64,000 nt of DNA, from positions 248,001 through 312,000 of the forward strand of contig NZ_JACCHP010000004.1 of NCBI RefSeq assembly GCF_016031625.1, written 5' to 3'. The position numbers were made by a program, and so were the translations under genes. The number at the start of each line of letters is the position of its first letter. Position 1 is the first letter of the stretch. Below the pieces are notes generated by a model. That model was not told where the DNA came from, made no database searches, and saw only the letters and a list, made by a program, of their open reading frames with translations. This DNA is from Bradyrhizobium agreste. GTDB lineage: Bacteria; Pseudomonadota; Alphaproteobacteria; Rhizobiales; Xanthobacteraceae. Positions 51,146 through 60,641 of the stretch are shown piece by piece.

Positions 51146-52129
51146 TCAAGCTCTGAGCGGCTCTACGACATTTTGAGGGCGGCCGCTCCAATATGCCTCA
51201 ATGTTATCCACTAGCTGGTCGGCGAGCGATTGGATTGCCTCGCGGCTGGCCCACGCAACATGCGGCGTAAGAATAACGTTCGGCAGTTCAGTCAAACGTA
51301 TAAGTGGATGATCATTTGGCGGTGGCTCGACGGTCGCGACGTCAAATCCCGCGCCGGCGATTAACCCCCGGCGCAGAGCCTCGCCCAAGGCAACCTCGTC
51401 TACTAGGCCGCCTCTTGCGGTGTTGATTAGCAGGGGCTTGCGGTCCATTAGCGCAAACTCAGGAGCCGCGATCATGTTTCGCGTGGCGGACGTGAGGGGA
51501 GCGTGGAGAGTGATCACATCGGATGTGCGCAACACGTCTTCGAATGGCGTGTACAGCGGTCCCATACCAGGAACTCCCTTGTAGGCCGAGAATAGGACTC
51601 GCATTCCAAACGCGCGACCGATGTCCGCAACCGCTCTGCCTAACGCGCCGTCGCCGATGATGCCAAGAACCGATCCAGCCAGGTCGCGAATTGGATGATC
51701 GAAGTAGCAAAACTGGCCGGATGCGGCCCACCGACCGTCACGCACGGAATCCCGGTAAGCAAGCAAGCTTCGGCGCAATGCCAACAGCAATGCAAAGGTG
51801 TGTTCGGGTACAGTATTCGTCGCGTAATTCCGGATGTTCGATACCGTTATGTCTCTAGCGGCGCAGGCCGAAAGATCTATGATATCGGTCCCCGTTGCCG
51901 CAACAGCGACGAGCTTGAGATTGCGGGCCCTCGCGACCGCCGCCGCATTTATCGGCACCTTGTTGGTTATGACGATATGGGCGTCTGCTACTCTATTGCC
52001 GACTTGATCTGGCTCGGTGGCAGCAAATTCCTGCAGTTCGTGCGGAAAAGCGAATGGCCGCAGGGCGATGTCCGACGGCATGGTGTCGCGATCGAGAAAC
52101 ACGATCTTGGACAATTCGTTCTGAATCAT
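51146..52129 (-). CDS. D-isomer-specific 2-hydroxyacid dehydrogenase
   Basis: The 327-residue protein has the NAD loop LGIIGDGALGRAVADIGRAFG. The catalytic residues are Arg in INTARGGLVDEVAL, Glu in VATVEPPPNDHPL and His in LTPHVAWASREA. This places it with glycerate/hydroxypyruvate or 2-ketogluconate reductases. The usual downstream D in DxFE is replaced by VATVEPPP, still with the Glu. It lies in the module with a tartrate-type dehydrogenase and may interconvert hydroxypyruvate and glycerate (inference). Confidence 0.9.
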   Translation of the reverse strand: MIQNELSKIVFLDRDTMPSDIALRPFAFPHELQEFAATEPDQVGNRVADAHIVITNKVPINAAAVARARNLKLVAVAATGTDIIDLSACAARDITVSNIRNYATNTVPEHTFALLLALRRSLLAYRDSVRDGRWAASGQFCYFDHPIRDLAGSVLGIIGDGALGRAVADIGRAFGMRVLFSAYKGVPGMGPLYTPFEDVLRTSDVITLHAPLTSATRNMIAAPEFALMDRKPLLINTARGGLVDEVALGEALRRGLIAGAGFDVATVEPPPNDHPLIRLTELPNVILTPHVAWASREAIQSLADQLVDNIEAYWSGRPQNVVEPLRA

Positions 52130-52419
52130 GTTTCATCCCTTAGTCGAACAGTGCAATCTCGCGGAACCGACAGCGCGCTACCGCCAGGCGCAATTCGCGC
52201 CGAGAGTCGACCAGTGTCACCCGCTCGTCCCTCACTATTTAGCGCTTCTCCCCTGAGATAAAACGAAAAGCACCTCCGGATAGATGAGTTCTGGTCAACT
52301 GACTTGAACCACTCACGAATTTCGCAGATGTTTTTGGCAATATGCCGCGGCATTAACGCACCCACCGTCGTCCGGAATTGCCAGCGATCCAGCCAAGCAG
52401 CCGGTATAATTCGTCTTTC

Positions 52420-52722
52420 CTACTGATCAGGGTCGATCTTCGCGTAGGTTGCCACGCGCTTGTCGATTACCCATGAGGAAACCAACTGGTCGAAGCTGCG
52501 AAAGTGCTCGGTGGCGAGGTGGGCATCGAAAGCCTCTTTATCGTCGTAGAGTTCGTAGAGGAAGATTTCAGCCCCCTCCTTCGCCTCACAGACCTCAAAG
52601 AGATGGCATCCTGGCTCCAGTCCAAGAGAATCAGCAGCGTTCTTCGAGATCGCCTTCCGGAAATCTGCTCGGTATTCTGCCTTGATCGAGAAGCTGACGG
52701 TGACTACGAACCCTCCCATCAT
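52420..52722 (-). CDS. Antibiotic biosynthesis monooxygenase (ABM) domain protein
   Basis: The 100-residue dimeric alpha+beta barrel type protein has VVTVSFSIKAEYRADFRKAISKNAADSLGLEPGCHLFEVCEAK, FLYELYDDKEAFDAHLATEHFRSF and a C-terminal YAKIDPDQ. ABM proteins act as cofactor-free oxygenases on quinols or as small binding proteins such as LsrG. Its start overlaps the stop of the dehydrogenase gene upstream by 4 bases, so the two are translationally coupled and probably act in one pathway. Confidence 0.85.
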   Translation of the reverse strand: MMGGFVVTVSFSIKAEYRADFRKAISKNAADSLGLEPGCHLFEVCEAKEGAEIFLYELYDDKEAFDAHLATEHFRSFDQLVSSWVIDKRVATYAKIDPDQ

Positions 52723-53834
52723 GCGACTTCCTTAATGGCGCTCGGAAGTGCTGCGATCGTTTCGCGGGTGACCGTGGCGCAGCCCGCTGCGCCTCCCAGT
52801 TCGATCGGTACGGTGCCCGAAGACAGCGCGATTTCAACCGCACTCTCGATCAACCGAGCTCGCGTTTCAAGGCGAGGTTCATTGTGTTTCTCGGCAAGCC
52901 AATCGAGCATCATCGCTGCCGATAGAAACATGGCGCACGGATTTGCCTTGCCTTGACCGGCGATGTCAGGCGCGGTGCCGTGAGCCGGCTGGAACAGGGC
53001 ATGCGCATCGCCAACGTCGGCGGAAGGAGCCATTCCCATGCCTCCGACCAGACCCGCGGCGAGATCCGAAAGAATGTCTCCGAACATGTTCTCCGTGACC
53101 ATGACATCCAAGGTCCAGGGCTTCTTCACCATGGTGAGAGCCATGGCGTCCACGTAGGCGTGATCCGCTTCGATACCGCCATGCTTGGCCGCCACCTCGT
53201 CGAAAACCTTTCGAAAGAAGGCCATCGACGCAAACACGTTTGCCTTGTCTACGCAGGTGACTCTAGCCTTCTTGCCGCGCGCTTGCCGTCGCTCTGCGAC
53301 ACGAAAGGCGAAATCGCTGACACGCGCTGTTCCAGCCCGGCTGATGTGCATCGTGTCGTAGGCATCGCGGTCGTCGATCAGTTCACCCTTACCTCTGGCG
53401 TAGAACAGCCCTTCCGTCTGCTCTCGGATCAACACGAAGTCGATGTCGCGCGCCCGTGGATCCGACAGAACGTTTGGCAATCCCGGAAACCAGCGAATGG
53501 GTCTGACACCGGCGTAAAGATCGAGCGCCATGCGCAGATCCAACTGCGGAATGATCTCGGTCCCATCGGCGTGCCTGATGTCCGGCCATCCCATCGCCCC
53601 GAACAGGACAGCGTCCGCCTTTCGGCAGGCATCGAGCGTGATATCCGGCAAGGCCTCGCCGCTCGTCGCGTAGTATTGGGCGCCGGCGTTCCAGATCGTG
53701 GTCTTTAGGGGCGGCCCTCCGGATGCCGTGGTTTCGACGGCCGACAGCACTTCCAGGCAGGCGGCCATCACCTCGCGCCCTATGCCGTCGCCGGGAAGTA
53801 CGGCAATGTCCAGATGATTCGATGAAATCGTCAA
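52719..53834 (-). CDS. Isocitrate/isopropylmalate dehydrogenase family protein (tartrate/D-malate type)
   Basis: The 371 residues show the beta-decarboxylating dehydrogenase pattern: [18 protein letters not shown], the substrate arginines in [21 protein letters not shown] and [30 protein letters not shown], the metal Asp in [30 protein letters not shown], and [18 protein letters not shown]. The family includes LeuB, TtuC (tartrate) and DmlA (D-malate). Context without other leucine genes argues for a TtuC-like role. It is divergent from the FCD regulator, with palindrome TTAATGAATTCATTAT at 53977-53992 between them. Confidence 0.9.
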   Translation of the reverse strand: MTISSNHLDIAVLPGDGIGREVMAACLEVLSAVETTASGGPPLKTTIWNAGAQYYATSGEALPDITLDACRKADAVLFGAMGWPDIRHADGTEIIPQLDLRMALDLYAGVRPIRWFPGLPNVLSDPRARDIDFVLIREQTEGLFYARGKGELIDDRDAYDTMHISRAGTARVSDFAFRVAERRQARGKKARVTCVDKANVFASMAFFRKVFDEVAAKHGGIEADHAYVDAMALTMVKKPWTLDVMVTENMFGDILSDLAAGLVGGMGMAPSADVGDAHALFQPAHGTAPDIAGQGKANPCAMFLSAAMMLDWLAEKHNEPRLETRARLIESAVEIALSSGTVPIELGGAAGCATVTRETIAALPSAIKEVA

Positions 53835-54222
53835 AGTGCCTCTCCAGATCTGTGTTCAAGTGGGGCTGGTCGCGCCTGCTTGCGAGTGTCGCGCCGACCT
53901 TGACGGCGATATTGCGGAATGACGGAACTAATCGCTTCCAATGGAATCAGCGGCTTCATCGTTGCATTTGCATTCCTTAATGAATTCATTATTGTACTTT
54001 AGCGTTCTGCTGCGTTTGCCGCAAGCGCTGACGTGGTGTTTTCTCGAAGAGAGCGGAGCACGTCCTTCTGAAGGGCTACCATCCACTTTTTTTCAAGGAA
54101 ACTCGGACACCTGCTTCTCTTTTTCGATGGAGCGTGCCTAGTCTGCCAGGAAGCACGTGATGCGTCGAAATTCGTGTCGCGTACCGGAAGAAGCGCAAGG
54201 AAAAGACAGGTAGCCGGCTGCA
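53835..54222. other. 388-bp divergent intergenic region
   Basis: Holds the palindrome at 53977-53992 and presumably two promoters. No gene seen. Confidence 0.5.
53977..53992. promoter_or_regulatory. Operator candidate 1 for the FCD regulator
   Basis: TTAATGAATTCATTAT contains the perfect palindrome AATGAATTCATT. It resembles the sites at 56386-56401 and 60573-60588. Confidence 0.55.
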
Positions 54223-54966
54223 ATGACCATCAAGCCTCGAAGGAATTCGCCCGAACGCAAGGCAGTCAAACCGAAAATTCCGACGAGCGGACGTTCGGCA
54301 GCTGCTCCTGCACGGGGCGTCCGGCCTAACCAGGCCGATGTCGCCTACTCCCGACTGCGGGAACTCATCTTGGCCGGATCGATAGCTCCGGGCAGCTTCG
54401 TTCTCGAACTCGAGGCCGCGGCTAAGCTCGGGATGAGCCGCACGCCCGTGAGGGAGGCGATGGTCAGGCTGCGCGCGGAGGGCATTGTCGAGATTCGCGC
54501 CAGGCACGGAATGCGAGTCCTTCCAGTCTCGGCCGACGACATGCGCGAGATCTACGAGGTGATTACCAGCCTGGAGTCCACCGCCGCCGGGCTCGTTGCC
54601 AAGCGAGGGATCGATACAAACGCACTGTCCTCCCTCAACGAGGCCGTGAAGGCGATGGATTCCGCGCTGGAGCGCGACGATCTGGAACGCTGGGCGCAGG
54701 CGGACGAGGATTTCCATCGCACGCTGATCAACAGCTGCGGCAATGGCCGCCTAATCCAGACCGTCGATCAATTTTGGTCGCAAGCACATCGCGCGCGTCT
54801 TTTAACTTTACGTCTGCGGCCGAAACCCACTCAATCGAATCGCGAACATGCTGCCCTGGTTAAGGCCATCGCGAAGGGTGACGCGGAGGCCGCCGTGCGC
54901 ATTCACCAGGAACACCGCGAGCGGGCGGGACGCCTGCTGACCGACCTTCTGCGCAAGATCGGCTAG
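54223..54966 (+). CDS. GntR/FCD-family regulator of the 51-62 kb catabolic module
   Basis: The 247-residue protein has a basic 35-residue N-terminal extension, then a FadR-type winged helix (ELILAGSIAPGSFVLELEAAAKLGMSRTPVREAMVRLRAEGIVEIRARHGMRVLPV). An FCD domain follows (DMREIYEVITSLESTAAGLVAKRG, ADEDFHRTLINSCGNGRLIQTVDQF, HAALVKAIAKGDAEAAVRIHQEHRE). The His/Asp pattern suggests a metal-bound carboxylate or phosphosugar effector. It lies among the genes whose starts carry TTAATG..CATTAA-type palindromes, so it is the natural candidate to bind them. Confidence 0.88.
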   Translation: MTIKPRRNSPERKAVKPKIPTSGRSAAAPARGVRPNQADVAYSRLRELILAGSIAPGSFVLELEAAAKLGMSRTPVREAMVRLRAEGIVEIRARHGMRVLPVSADDMREIYEVITSLESTAAGLVAKRGIDTNALSSLNEAVKAMDSALERDDLERWAQADEDFHRTLINSCGNGRLIQTVDQFWSQAHRARLLTLRLRPKPTQSNREHAALVKAIAKGDAEAAVRIHQEHRERAGRLLTDLLRKIG

Positions 54967-55020
54967 GCGGTCGGCTCATGGAAGTTGCTGTGCACGCCAA
55001 GGACGGCGCGCGCAGCGCAT

Positions 55021-56355
55021 TCAAGATGCGGTTCCCAGGTTCGCCTGTGCCGACGCCGACATCCACCGCGAGCGTTGCAGCAGAAAGTATGCGAGCGACA
55101 CCGCAACGCAAACGGCCCAGATCGCCGCCACACAATAGATCCCCAAGTCCAGCGTTTTGGTGGACTGGGTGAGATAACCGATGATGAATGGCGCGAAGAA
55201 GCCCGCCGTTAGACCGACCGAGTTGATGAACGCTATGCCGGTAGCTGCGGAGATGCCCTTGAGAGCAGCAGTCGGCAGGCTCCAGAACACGGGCAGCGTG
55301 GCCATGACGCCGCCCAGTGCCATGCTCAGTCCTACCAAAACCATAACGAGAGTGTCCTTGAACCAAATGCTGATCAGGAATCCCAAGATGCCGAACAGGC
55401 AGCTTCCGACAAAGTGCAGACCACGCTCCCGCCTGCGGTCCGAGCTTCGGCCAACCAGGAGCATCACGAGAACCGCGCCTGCGTACGGGACTGCCGAGTA
55501 GATCCCGAGCTGCACGGTGTCAGTGACCCCACTGCCCTTGATGAGCGAGGGCAGATAAAAGAACACTCCCGATTGCGCAAGCACGATGCCGAAGAGGATC
55601 ACTGCAAGCATTAGAACGTCGATATTTTTGAAAACCGCGGCGATCCCGAGAGAGGGCTTTTTGGTGTTTTCAGATTCTATGTTCGTTCGCAAACGGACCT
55701 TCTCGCCCCTCGTCAGCCAAGTTGCATCTTCGATATTGTCGCAAAGTGTGAACCAGACCACGAATGCAAGAATTACAGCGGGAAGACCCTCCACAAGGAA
55801 CATCCATTGCCAGCCGGTGAGGGAAGCAACGCCGTGCATATTGGCGATGATCAAGCCGGAGAGCGGAGCTCCGAAGATGCCGGCGAGTGGAGCGGCCAGA
55901 TAGAACAGCGAAGTGACGGTTGCGCGCCGTTCTGTGGGGTACCAGCGCATCATGTAAAAGATGACACCGGGAAACAGGCCCGCCTCGCCGATGCCGAGCG
56001 CAATGCGCATGATGTAAAACGAGTGTTCCGACCATACGAGGGCCATTCCCATCGAGATCAGGCCCCAGGTCAGGAGAATTCGGCCGAGCCAGCGGCGCGG
56101 ACCGAAGTAGTGGAGCAGCAGATTGCTGGGAACTTCCGAAGCTGCGTAGCCGATGAAGAATAGTCCGGCGCCCAGACCATAGATGGCTTCGTTGAGGCCG
56201 AGGTCTCCCATCATCTGTGGCTTCGCGAAAGAGACGTTGATCCGGTCCAGATAGGAGATCGTGTAGCAGGTAATCAGCAGCGGCATCAGATGCCGTGTCA
56301 CCTTTTTGTAGAGCGGATTGTCCTTCGGATCCTGAGCGGGCATCTCCAAGCTCAT
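55021..56355 (-). CDS. MFS transporter, anion:cation symporter (ACS) family
   Basis: The ATG at 56355 is preceded by GGAGGAG and gives 444 residues with 12 predicted helices. ACS features are ITCYTISYLDRINVSFAKPQM, GYAASEVPSNLLLHYFGPRRWLGRILLTWG, LGIGEAGLFPGVIFYMMRWYP and GGVMATLPVFWSLPTAALKG. ACS members carry tartrate, galactonate, phthalate or similar acids with protons. Operator candidate 2 lies 31 bases upstream. Convergent with the FCD regulator gene. Confidence 0.9.
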   Translation of the reverse strand: MSLEMPAQDPKDNPLYKKVTRHLMPLLITCYTISYLDRINVSFAKPQMMGDLGLNEAIYGLGAGLFFIGYAASEVPSNLLLHYFGPRRWLGRILLTWGLISMGMALVWSEHSFYIMRIALGIGEAGLFPGVIFYMMRWYPTERRATVTSLFYLAAPLAGIFGAPLSGLIIANMHGVASLTGWQWMFLVEGLPAVILAFVVWFTLCDNIEDATWLTRGEKVRLRTNIESENTKKPSLGIAAVFKNIDVLMLAVILFGIVLAQSGVFFYLPSLIKGSGVTDTVQLGIYSAVPYAGAVLVMLLVGRSSDRRRERGLHFVGSCLFGILGFLISIWFKDTLVMVLVGLSMALGGVMATLPVFWSLPTAALKGISAATGIAFINSVGLTAGFFAPFIIGYLTQSTKTLDLGIYCVAAIWAVCVAVSLAYFLLQRSRWMSASAQANLGTAS

Positions 56356-56385
56356 GCTAGTCTCCTCCTGAGTATACCGCATTTG

Positions 56386-56401
56386 TTAATGTATACGTTA
56401 A
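56386..56401. promoter_or_regulatory. Operator candidate 2 between MFS and GMC genes
   Basis: TTAATGTATACGTTAA, a palindrome with one mismatched pair, in the divergent gap. It is nearly identical, in reverse complement, to 60573-60588. Confidence 0.6.
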
Positions 56402-56496
56402 TGTCACAATTGCAGAGACGGGCTAGGGATGCAAGTACTTTTCTGGAAAGGCGTGCCTTGAGCGGGTTGCCAGCGAGCGGATAAGGGGAAGTGCTG

Positions 56497-58127
56497 ATGC
56501 GTGAGGAAATCGATTATGTGATCGTGGGCGCTGGTGCGGCCGGCTGCGTGCTCGCAAATCGCCTGTCGGCCGATAGTGCCACGACGGTCTGCGTCCTCGA
56601 GGCTGATCCTGTGGACCGCAATCCGTTCATTCATATGCCAGCCGGGTTTATCAAAACGCTTTTCGATCCTTCATGCACCTGGCAATTCAAGACGGATCCG
56701 ACCCCACGTACGGGGGGACGAGCTATCTCGACGACCCAAGGCCGCACGCTAGGAGGTAGCTTCGTCGATCAACGGCATGGTCTATAACCGTGGCCAGCCA
56801 GCGGATTTTAACGGATGGGCTCAACGCGGGAACCGCGGTTGGGGATGGGACGATGTTTTGCCCTATTTCCGTCGCTCCATTCGCAGAATCGCGATCGAGA
56901 ACGATGATGCTGCCCATGAAATCATTCCTGTGAGCCGCATGGCCTGGATTCACCCTGCGTCAGAAGCGTTCATCCGCGGCTGCATCGGTGTCGGCATCCC
57001 CTCAATCAGGACTACAATTCCGGTCGGCAAGAGGGCGTCGGATATTTCCAGCGTACCATCCGGAATGGACTGCGTGTGAGCAGCGCGAAGGCCTTCCTGA
57101 GACCGGCGCTCGGTCGATCGAATCTGGATTTACGGACAGGCGCGCGCGCATGCAAAATCGTCATCGAGTCCAGGCGAGCCACCGGCGTTCGTTACGTTCG
57201 GCAACGTGGGGCGCCTCCCCTGGAGGTTCGGGCGCGCCGCGAGGTTATCGTGTCCAGCGGTACAGCGAATACCGCGCGTCTACTGCAGATCTCTGGCATT
57301 GGTCCCGCACAATTGCTTCGAAGCATCGGAGTCGAGGTGCTCCACGAACTTCCGGGCGTCGGCGAGAATTTTCGTGATCACCTCGCCGTGCGTGTTGTAA
57401 TGCGTGCGCGGGATGCATGGTCACCTTGAACGAACTGTCGCGCGGCTTTCGACTGGGCGGGCAGATCGCGCGATGGGCGGTGCGTCGACCAAACATACTC
57501 GCCACCACACCCTCGCAGGTTCATGTATTTTGGAAGTCCTCCGAGGCTCTCGACGCGCCCGATCTGCAATGTGTCTTCCCCCCTGGTTCTTACAAGCAAG
57601 GCGCCGTCTACGTTTTGGATGACTATCCGGGGTTCACGGCCGGGGCTTGGCCCCACAGACCGCAGAGCTCGGGATATGTGCGCGCACGATCGGCGGACGT
57701 CTTCGATGACCCGGTCCTTCAGCCCAACTATCTGGAAGACGCTGCCGATCGGCGTGTCACTGTCGATGGACTGCGCTTGCTTCGTCGGCTGTTAACGAGC
57801 CCCGAATTCTCTGAATTCATTTCCCACGAGACCCTCCCGGGACCGGATGTACGGACTGATGACGAGCTGCTCGACTTTGCCTATGCTAATGGAAGCACAT
57901 GTTATCACCTCGTCGGGACCGTCCGAATGGGCCCTGCAGATGATTCGGGCGCAGTGGTCGACAACGAGCTCCGCGTCCACGGCTTGGCCGGCCTGCGGAT
58001 CGTTGACGCTTCCATCATGCCGACGATGCCTTCAGCCAATACATACGCCACGACGCTGATGATTGCGGAGAAGGCAGCCGATATGATCCGCGACAGAAGG
58101 GCCGCGTCCCCAGATCTCGCGCCTTGA
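56497..58127 (+). pseudogene. GMC-family FAD oxidoreductase with three frameshifts
   Basis: Four frames together make one GMC (choline/alcohol dehydrogenase-type) enzyme. Piece 1 is DYVIVGAGAAGCVLANRLS up to RTLGGS. A one-base insertion at about 56761 shifts to piece 2 ([21 protein letters not shown]). Near 57000 it shifts to piece 3 ([44 protein letters not shown]). Near 57412-57420 it shifts to piece 4 (VTLNELSRGFRLGG... to TCYHLVGTVRMG, IVDASIMPTMPSANTYAT). The active-site His regions are intact but the reading frame is lost, so it is a genuine pseudogene. It shared the operator at 56386 with the MFS gene. Confidence 0.88.
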
Positions 58128-58148
58128 TCCTCGGATTTAGATAAAGGC

Positions 58149-58172
58149 GGCCGCTGCCAAAGGGCAGCGGCC
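58149..58172. terminator. Hairpin between convergent GMC pseudogene and aldehyde dehydrogenase gene
   Basis: Perfect 10-bp stem GGCCGCTGCC/GGCAGCGGCC with loop AAAG, 22 bases after the GMC end. No clear T run; may serve both strands. Confidence 0.5.
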
Positions 58173-58293
58173 AAGTCGAGGGAGGAAGCAGACGACCGGC
58201 CTGCCAGCGGAGAGCGCGAGATCCGGCAAATACTTTGCCGTACGGCGATATTTGCTTCAGATCGCGACTCTGACTGAATTCCGAAACGGGTCT

Positions 58294-59775
58294 TCAACGC
58301 ATTACGAAGGGATCGGCAACATCTTCTGCGGTGCTGATCATCACGCTCTTGGTCTGCAGATAGTTCTGGATGGAATCGAGCCCGTTCTCGCGACCGATCC
58401 CCGAGTGCTTGTAGCCTCCCAGAGGAGAGAGATAGCTGATCACTCTATAAGTGTTGACCCAGACCGTCCCGGCCTGAAGTCTCTCCGACATTCTTAGCAC
58501 CCGGCGGATGTCCCTGGTCCAGAAGCCGGCCGCAAGGCCATAGGTCGTGTCGTTGGCGATCCTGAGAGCCTCCTCCTCGTCGTCGAACGGGATGCAGGCC
58601 AAAACGGGCCCGAAGACCTCCTCTTGTGCAATCCGCATCTCGTTGCGAACACCAGTGAAGATGGTCGGTTCGACGAAGTAGCCGCCATCTCCGACCTCGG
58701 GTCCCGATGCGGGCCCGCCGCCGAGAACGCATGTCGCCCCTTCGCCCTTGGCGACACCGATGTACTCGAGGATCTTGCGATATTGGGGAGGCGTGGTGAC
58801 CGGACCCACTTGCGTACCAGTCAGCAGCGGATCACCCTTCTTGGCACGCTTGGCGAATTCGACAATCCGTTCGACGAAACGATCATGGATGCTTCGCTGG
58901 ACCAGCAGGCGTGAACCAGCGATACATGTCTGACCAGTCGCAGCGAAGATTCCGGAGATCACGCCTTTGACCGCATTGTCGATCTCCGCATCGTCGAAGA
59001 CGATGTGCGGAGATTTTCCGCCGAGCTCGAGTGTGACCTTTTTGAACGTGCGGGCCGCGACCTGGCCGATGTGCCGACCAGTGTTCTCGCTCCCCGTGAA
59101 CGCGATCTTGGCCACGTCCGGATGGCACGTCAGAGCATCTCCGATTTCGTTTCCGAAGCCGGTGACGACGTTAAATACTCCAGCGGGAAATCCCGCTTTC
59201 TCGACCAACTTGGCGAACTCGAGCGTCGAGGCTGATGTGAACTCGGATGGCTTCGCGACGAAAGTATTGCCCGCGGCGAGTGCCGGTGCGAGCTTGTAGG
59301 CCAGAAGGAGCAGGGGTGAATTCCAGGCCGTGATGCCCACGCAGACGCCCAGCGGCTCGTGACGAGTGAAATTGAACGTCTGCGGCTTGTCGATCGGAAT
59401 GACGGCGCCTTGGATTTTGTCAGCGAGACCGCCGAAATAGTAATACCATTGCGGAATGTAGCGCAGTTGGAAAGCCATCTCGTTGATAAGCTTTCCGTTG
59501 TCGGTCACCTCAATACGCGCGAGCATGTCGGCGTTCTCGGCAATGAGGTCACCCAATCTGCGTAGGAGATGGCCTCTGTCGCTCGGCGTCAGCTGTGGCC
59601 ATGGCCCCGTCGTGAACGCCGACTTGGCGGCAAGGACGGCTTGATCGACATCCGTCTGCCTTCCGCGCGGGATCATCGCCCAAGGCTTGCCCGTGAAGGG
59701 ATTCTGACTCTCGAACTGCTCGCCACCGGCTGCATCGACCCACTGACCGCCGATAAACATCTTGTAGGATTGCAT
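58294..59775 (-). CDS. NAD(P)-dependent aldehyde dehydrogenase
   Basis: The ATG at 59775 gives 493 residues, the normal family length; upstream open frame is not coding-like. Motifs: TAWNSPLLLLAYKLAPALAAGNTFVAKPSE, the catalytic Glu in VTLELGGKSPHIVFDDA, the catalytic Cys in ATGQTCIAGSRLLVQ, and EEVFGPVLACIPFDDEEEALRIAND. It oxidises an aldehyde to an acid. The adjacent broken GMC alcohol dehydrogenase would have made the aldehyde. It follows the haloacid dehalogenase gene (43 bases) and likely shares its operator at 60573-60588. Confidence 0.92.
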   Translation of the reverse strand: MQSYKMFIGGQWVDAAGGEQFESQNPFTGKPWAMIPRGRQTDVDQAVLAAKSAFTTGPWPQLTPSDRGHLLRRLGDLIAENADMLARIEVTDNGKLINEMAFQLRYIPQWYYYFGGLADKIQGAVIPIDKPQTFNFTRHEPLGVCVGITAWNSPLLLLAYKLAPALAAGNTFVAKPSEFTSASTLEFAKLVEKAGFPAGVFNVVTGFGNEIGDALTCHPDVAKIAFTGSENTGRHIGQVAARTFKKVTLELGGKSPHIVFDDAEIDNAVKGVISGIFAATGQTCIAGSRLLVQRSIHDRFVERIVEFAKRAKKGDPLLTGTQVGPVTTPPQYRKILEYIGVAKGEGATCVLGGGPASGPEVGDGGYFVEPTIFTGVRNEMRIAQEEVFGPVLACIPFDDEEEALRIANDTTYGLAAGFWTRDIRRVLRMSERLQAGTVWVNTYRVISYLSPLGGYKHSGIGRENGLDSIQNYLQTKSVMISTAEDVADPFVMR

Positions 59776-59818
59776 GCTCTCACCGTTCGGCTTGGTATTT
59801 TTGTGATCCTGCGCTGGA

Positions 59819-60538
59819 TCAAGTTCCCATTTGCTGGGCGAGATCGATGATGTCCTTTGCGACGATGTCCCAGTCTTGTTCGGGAACCAAATCCGTCGTT
59901 TGTCCGGATCCGTACTCAATCGGTCGCGGGATGAATGCGGTCTTCAGCCCGAGCGCGCGAGCCGCCGCAAGATCGTAGTTGTGGGCGGCGCACATCATCA
60001 CCTGGGCAGGGTTGAGGTACATCAGACGGCACACTCCGAGATAAGTCTCCGGATGAGGCTTGAAGTGACGGAAGAGCTCGCACGAAAATACGTTGTCCCA
60101 GGGGAGCCCGGCGTGCTTCGCCATGTTGACGAGCAGCGCGACGTTTCCGTTCGAGAGCGGGCCGATCACGTACTTCCGTTTGAGGCGCGTGAGTCCATCG
60201 ACAGCGTCGGGCCAACCATCGAGCCTATGCCAGACGGAGTTGACGTGCTGCATCTGGGAACGAGATAGATTCTTGATCCCGACCTCCGCCGCCACCTTTT
60301 CGAGGGCGTGCGCGTGAAGCTCGTCGAGGTTGGTCCAACCGATCTCGCCGTTTCTCACGCGGTTCTTCTCGGGCTCGTATTCGAGCCGCCAGCGGTCCGC
60401 CAGTGCGGTCCAGTCGGCCTGAATCCCTTCGTTACGCCCCCAAATCGATAGATCACGGATGATGCTGCCGCGCCAATCGACCACTGTGCCGAAGGTGTCG
60501 AATACGACGACTTTGACGTCTTTGGTCAAACTCTTCAT
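59819..60538 (-). CDS. HAD-family hydrolase, haloacid dehalogenase type II
   Basis: The ATG at 60538 gives 239 residues. HAD motifs in order: nucleophile Asp in VVFDTFGTVVDWRG (D12), GPLSNGNVALL (motif 2), lysine in FRHFKPHPETY (motif 3), and CAAHNYDLAAARALGLKTAFIPRP (motif 4, here with Asn-x-Asp). Type II haloacid dehalogenases release halide from 2-haloacids, but many relatives act on phosphorylated or unknown substrates. Operator candidate 3 is 35 bases upstream. It is grouped with aldehyde dehydrogenase and transketolase genes. Confidence 0.87.
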   Translation of the reverse strand: MKSLTKDVKVVVFDTFGTVVDWRGSIIRDLSIWGRNEGIQADWTALADRWRLEYEPEKNRVRNGEIGWTNLDELHAHALEKVAAEVGIKNLSRSQMQHVNSVWHRLDGWPDAVDGLTRLKRKYVIGPLSNGNVALLVNMAKHAGLPWDNVFSCELFRHFKPHPETYLGVCRLMYLNPAQVMMCAAHNYDLAAARALGLKTAFIPRPIEYGSGQTTDLVPEQDWDIVAKDIIDLAQQMGT

Positions 60539-60572
60539 CGTCCGGCGCGCCCTGGCTGTTGCAACGAATTTG

Positions 60573-60588
60573 TTAACGTATGCATTAC
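60573..60588. promoter_or_regulatory. Operator candidate 3 upstream of HAD-aldehyde dehydrogenase genes
   Basis: TTAACGTATGCATTAC; its reverse complement (GTAATGCATACGTTAA) matches 14 of 16 bases of the site at 56386-56401. Lies 35 bp upstream of the HAD start in the 103-bp gap after transketolase. Confidence 0.6.
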
Positions 60589-60641
60589 GAGATAGGGTGC
60601 GGCGCGTCAAGCCGGACGCGCCCTGTGCGGCATGGTTCCTC

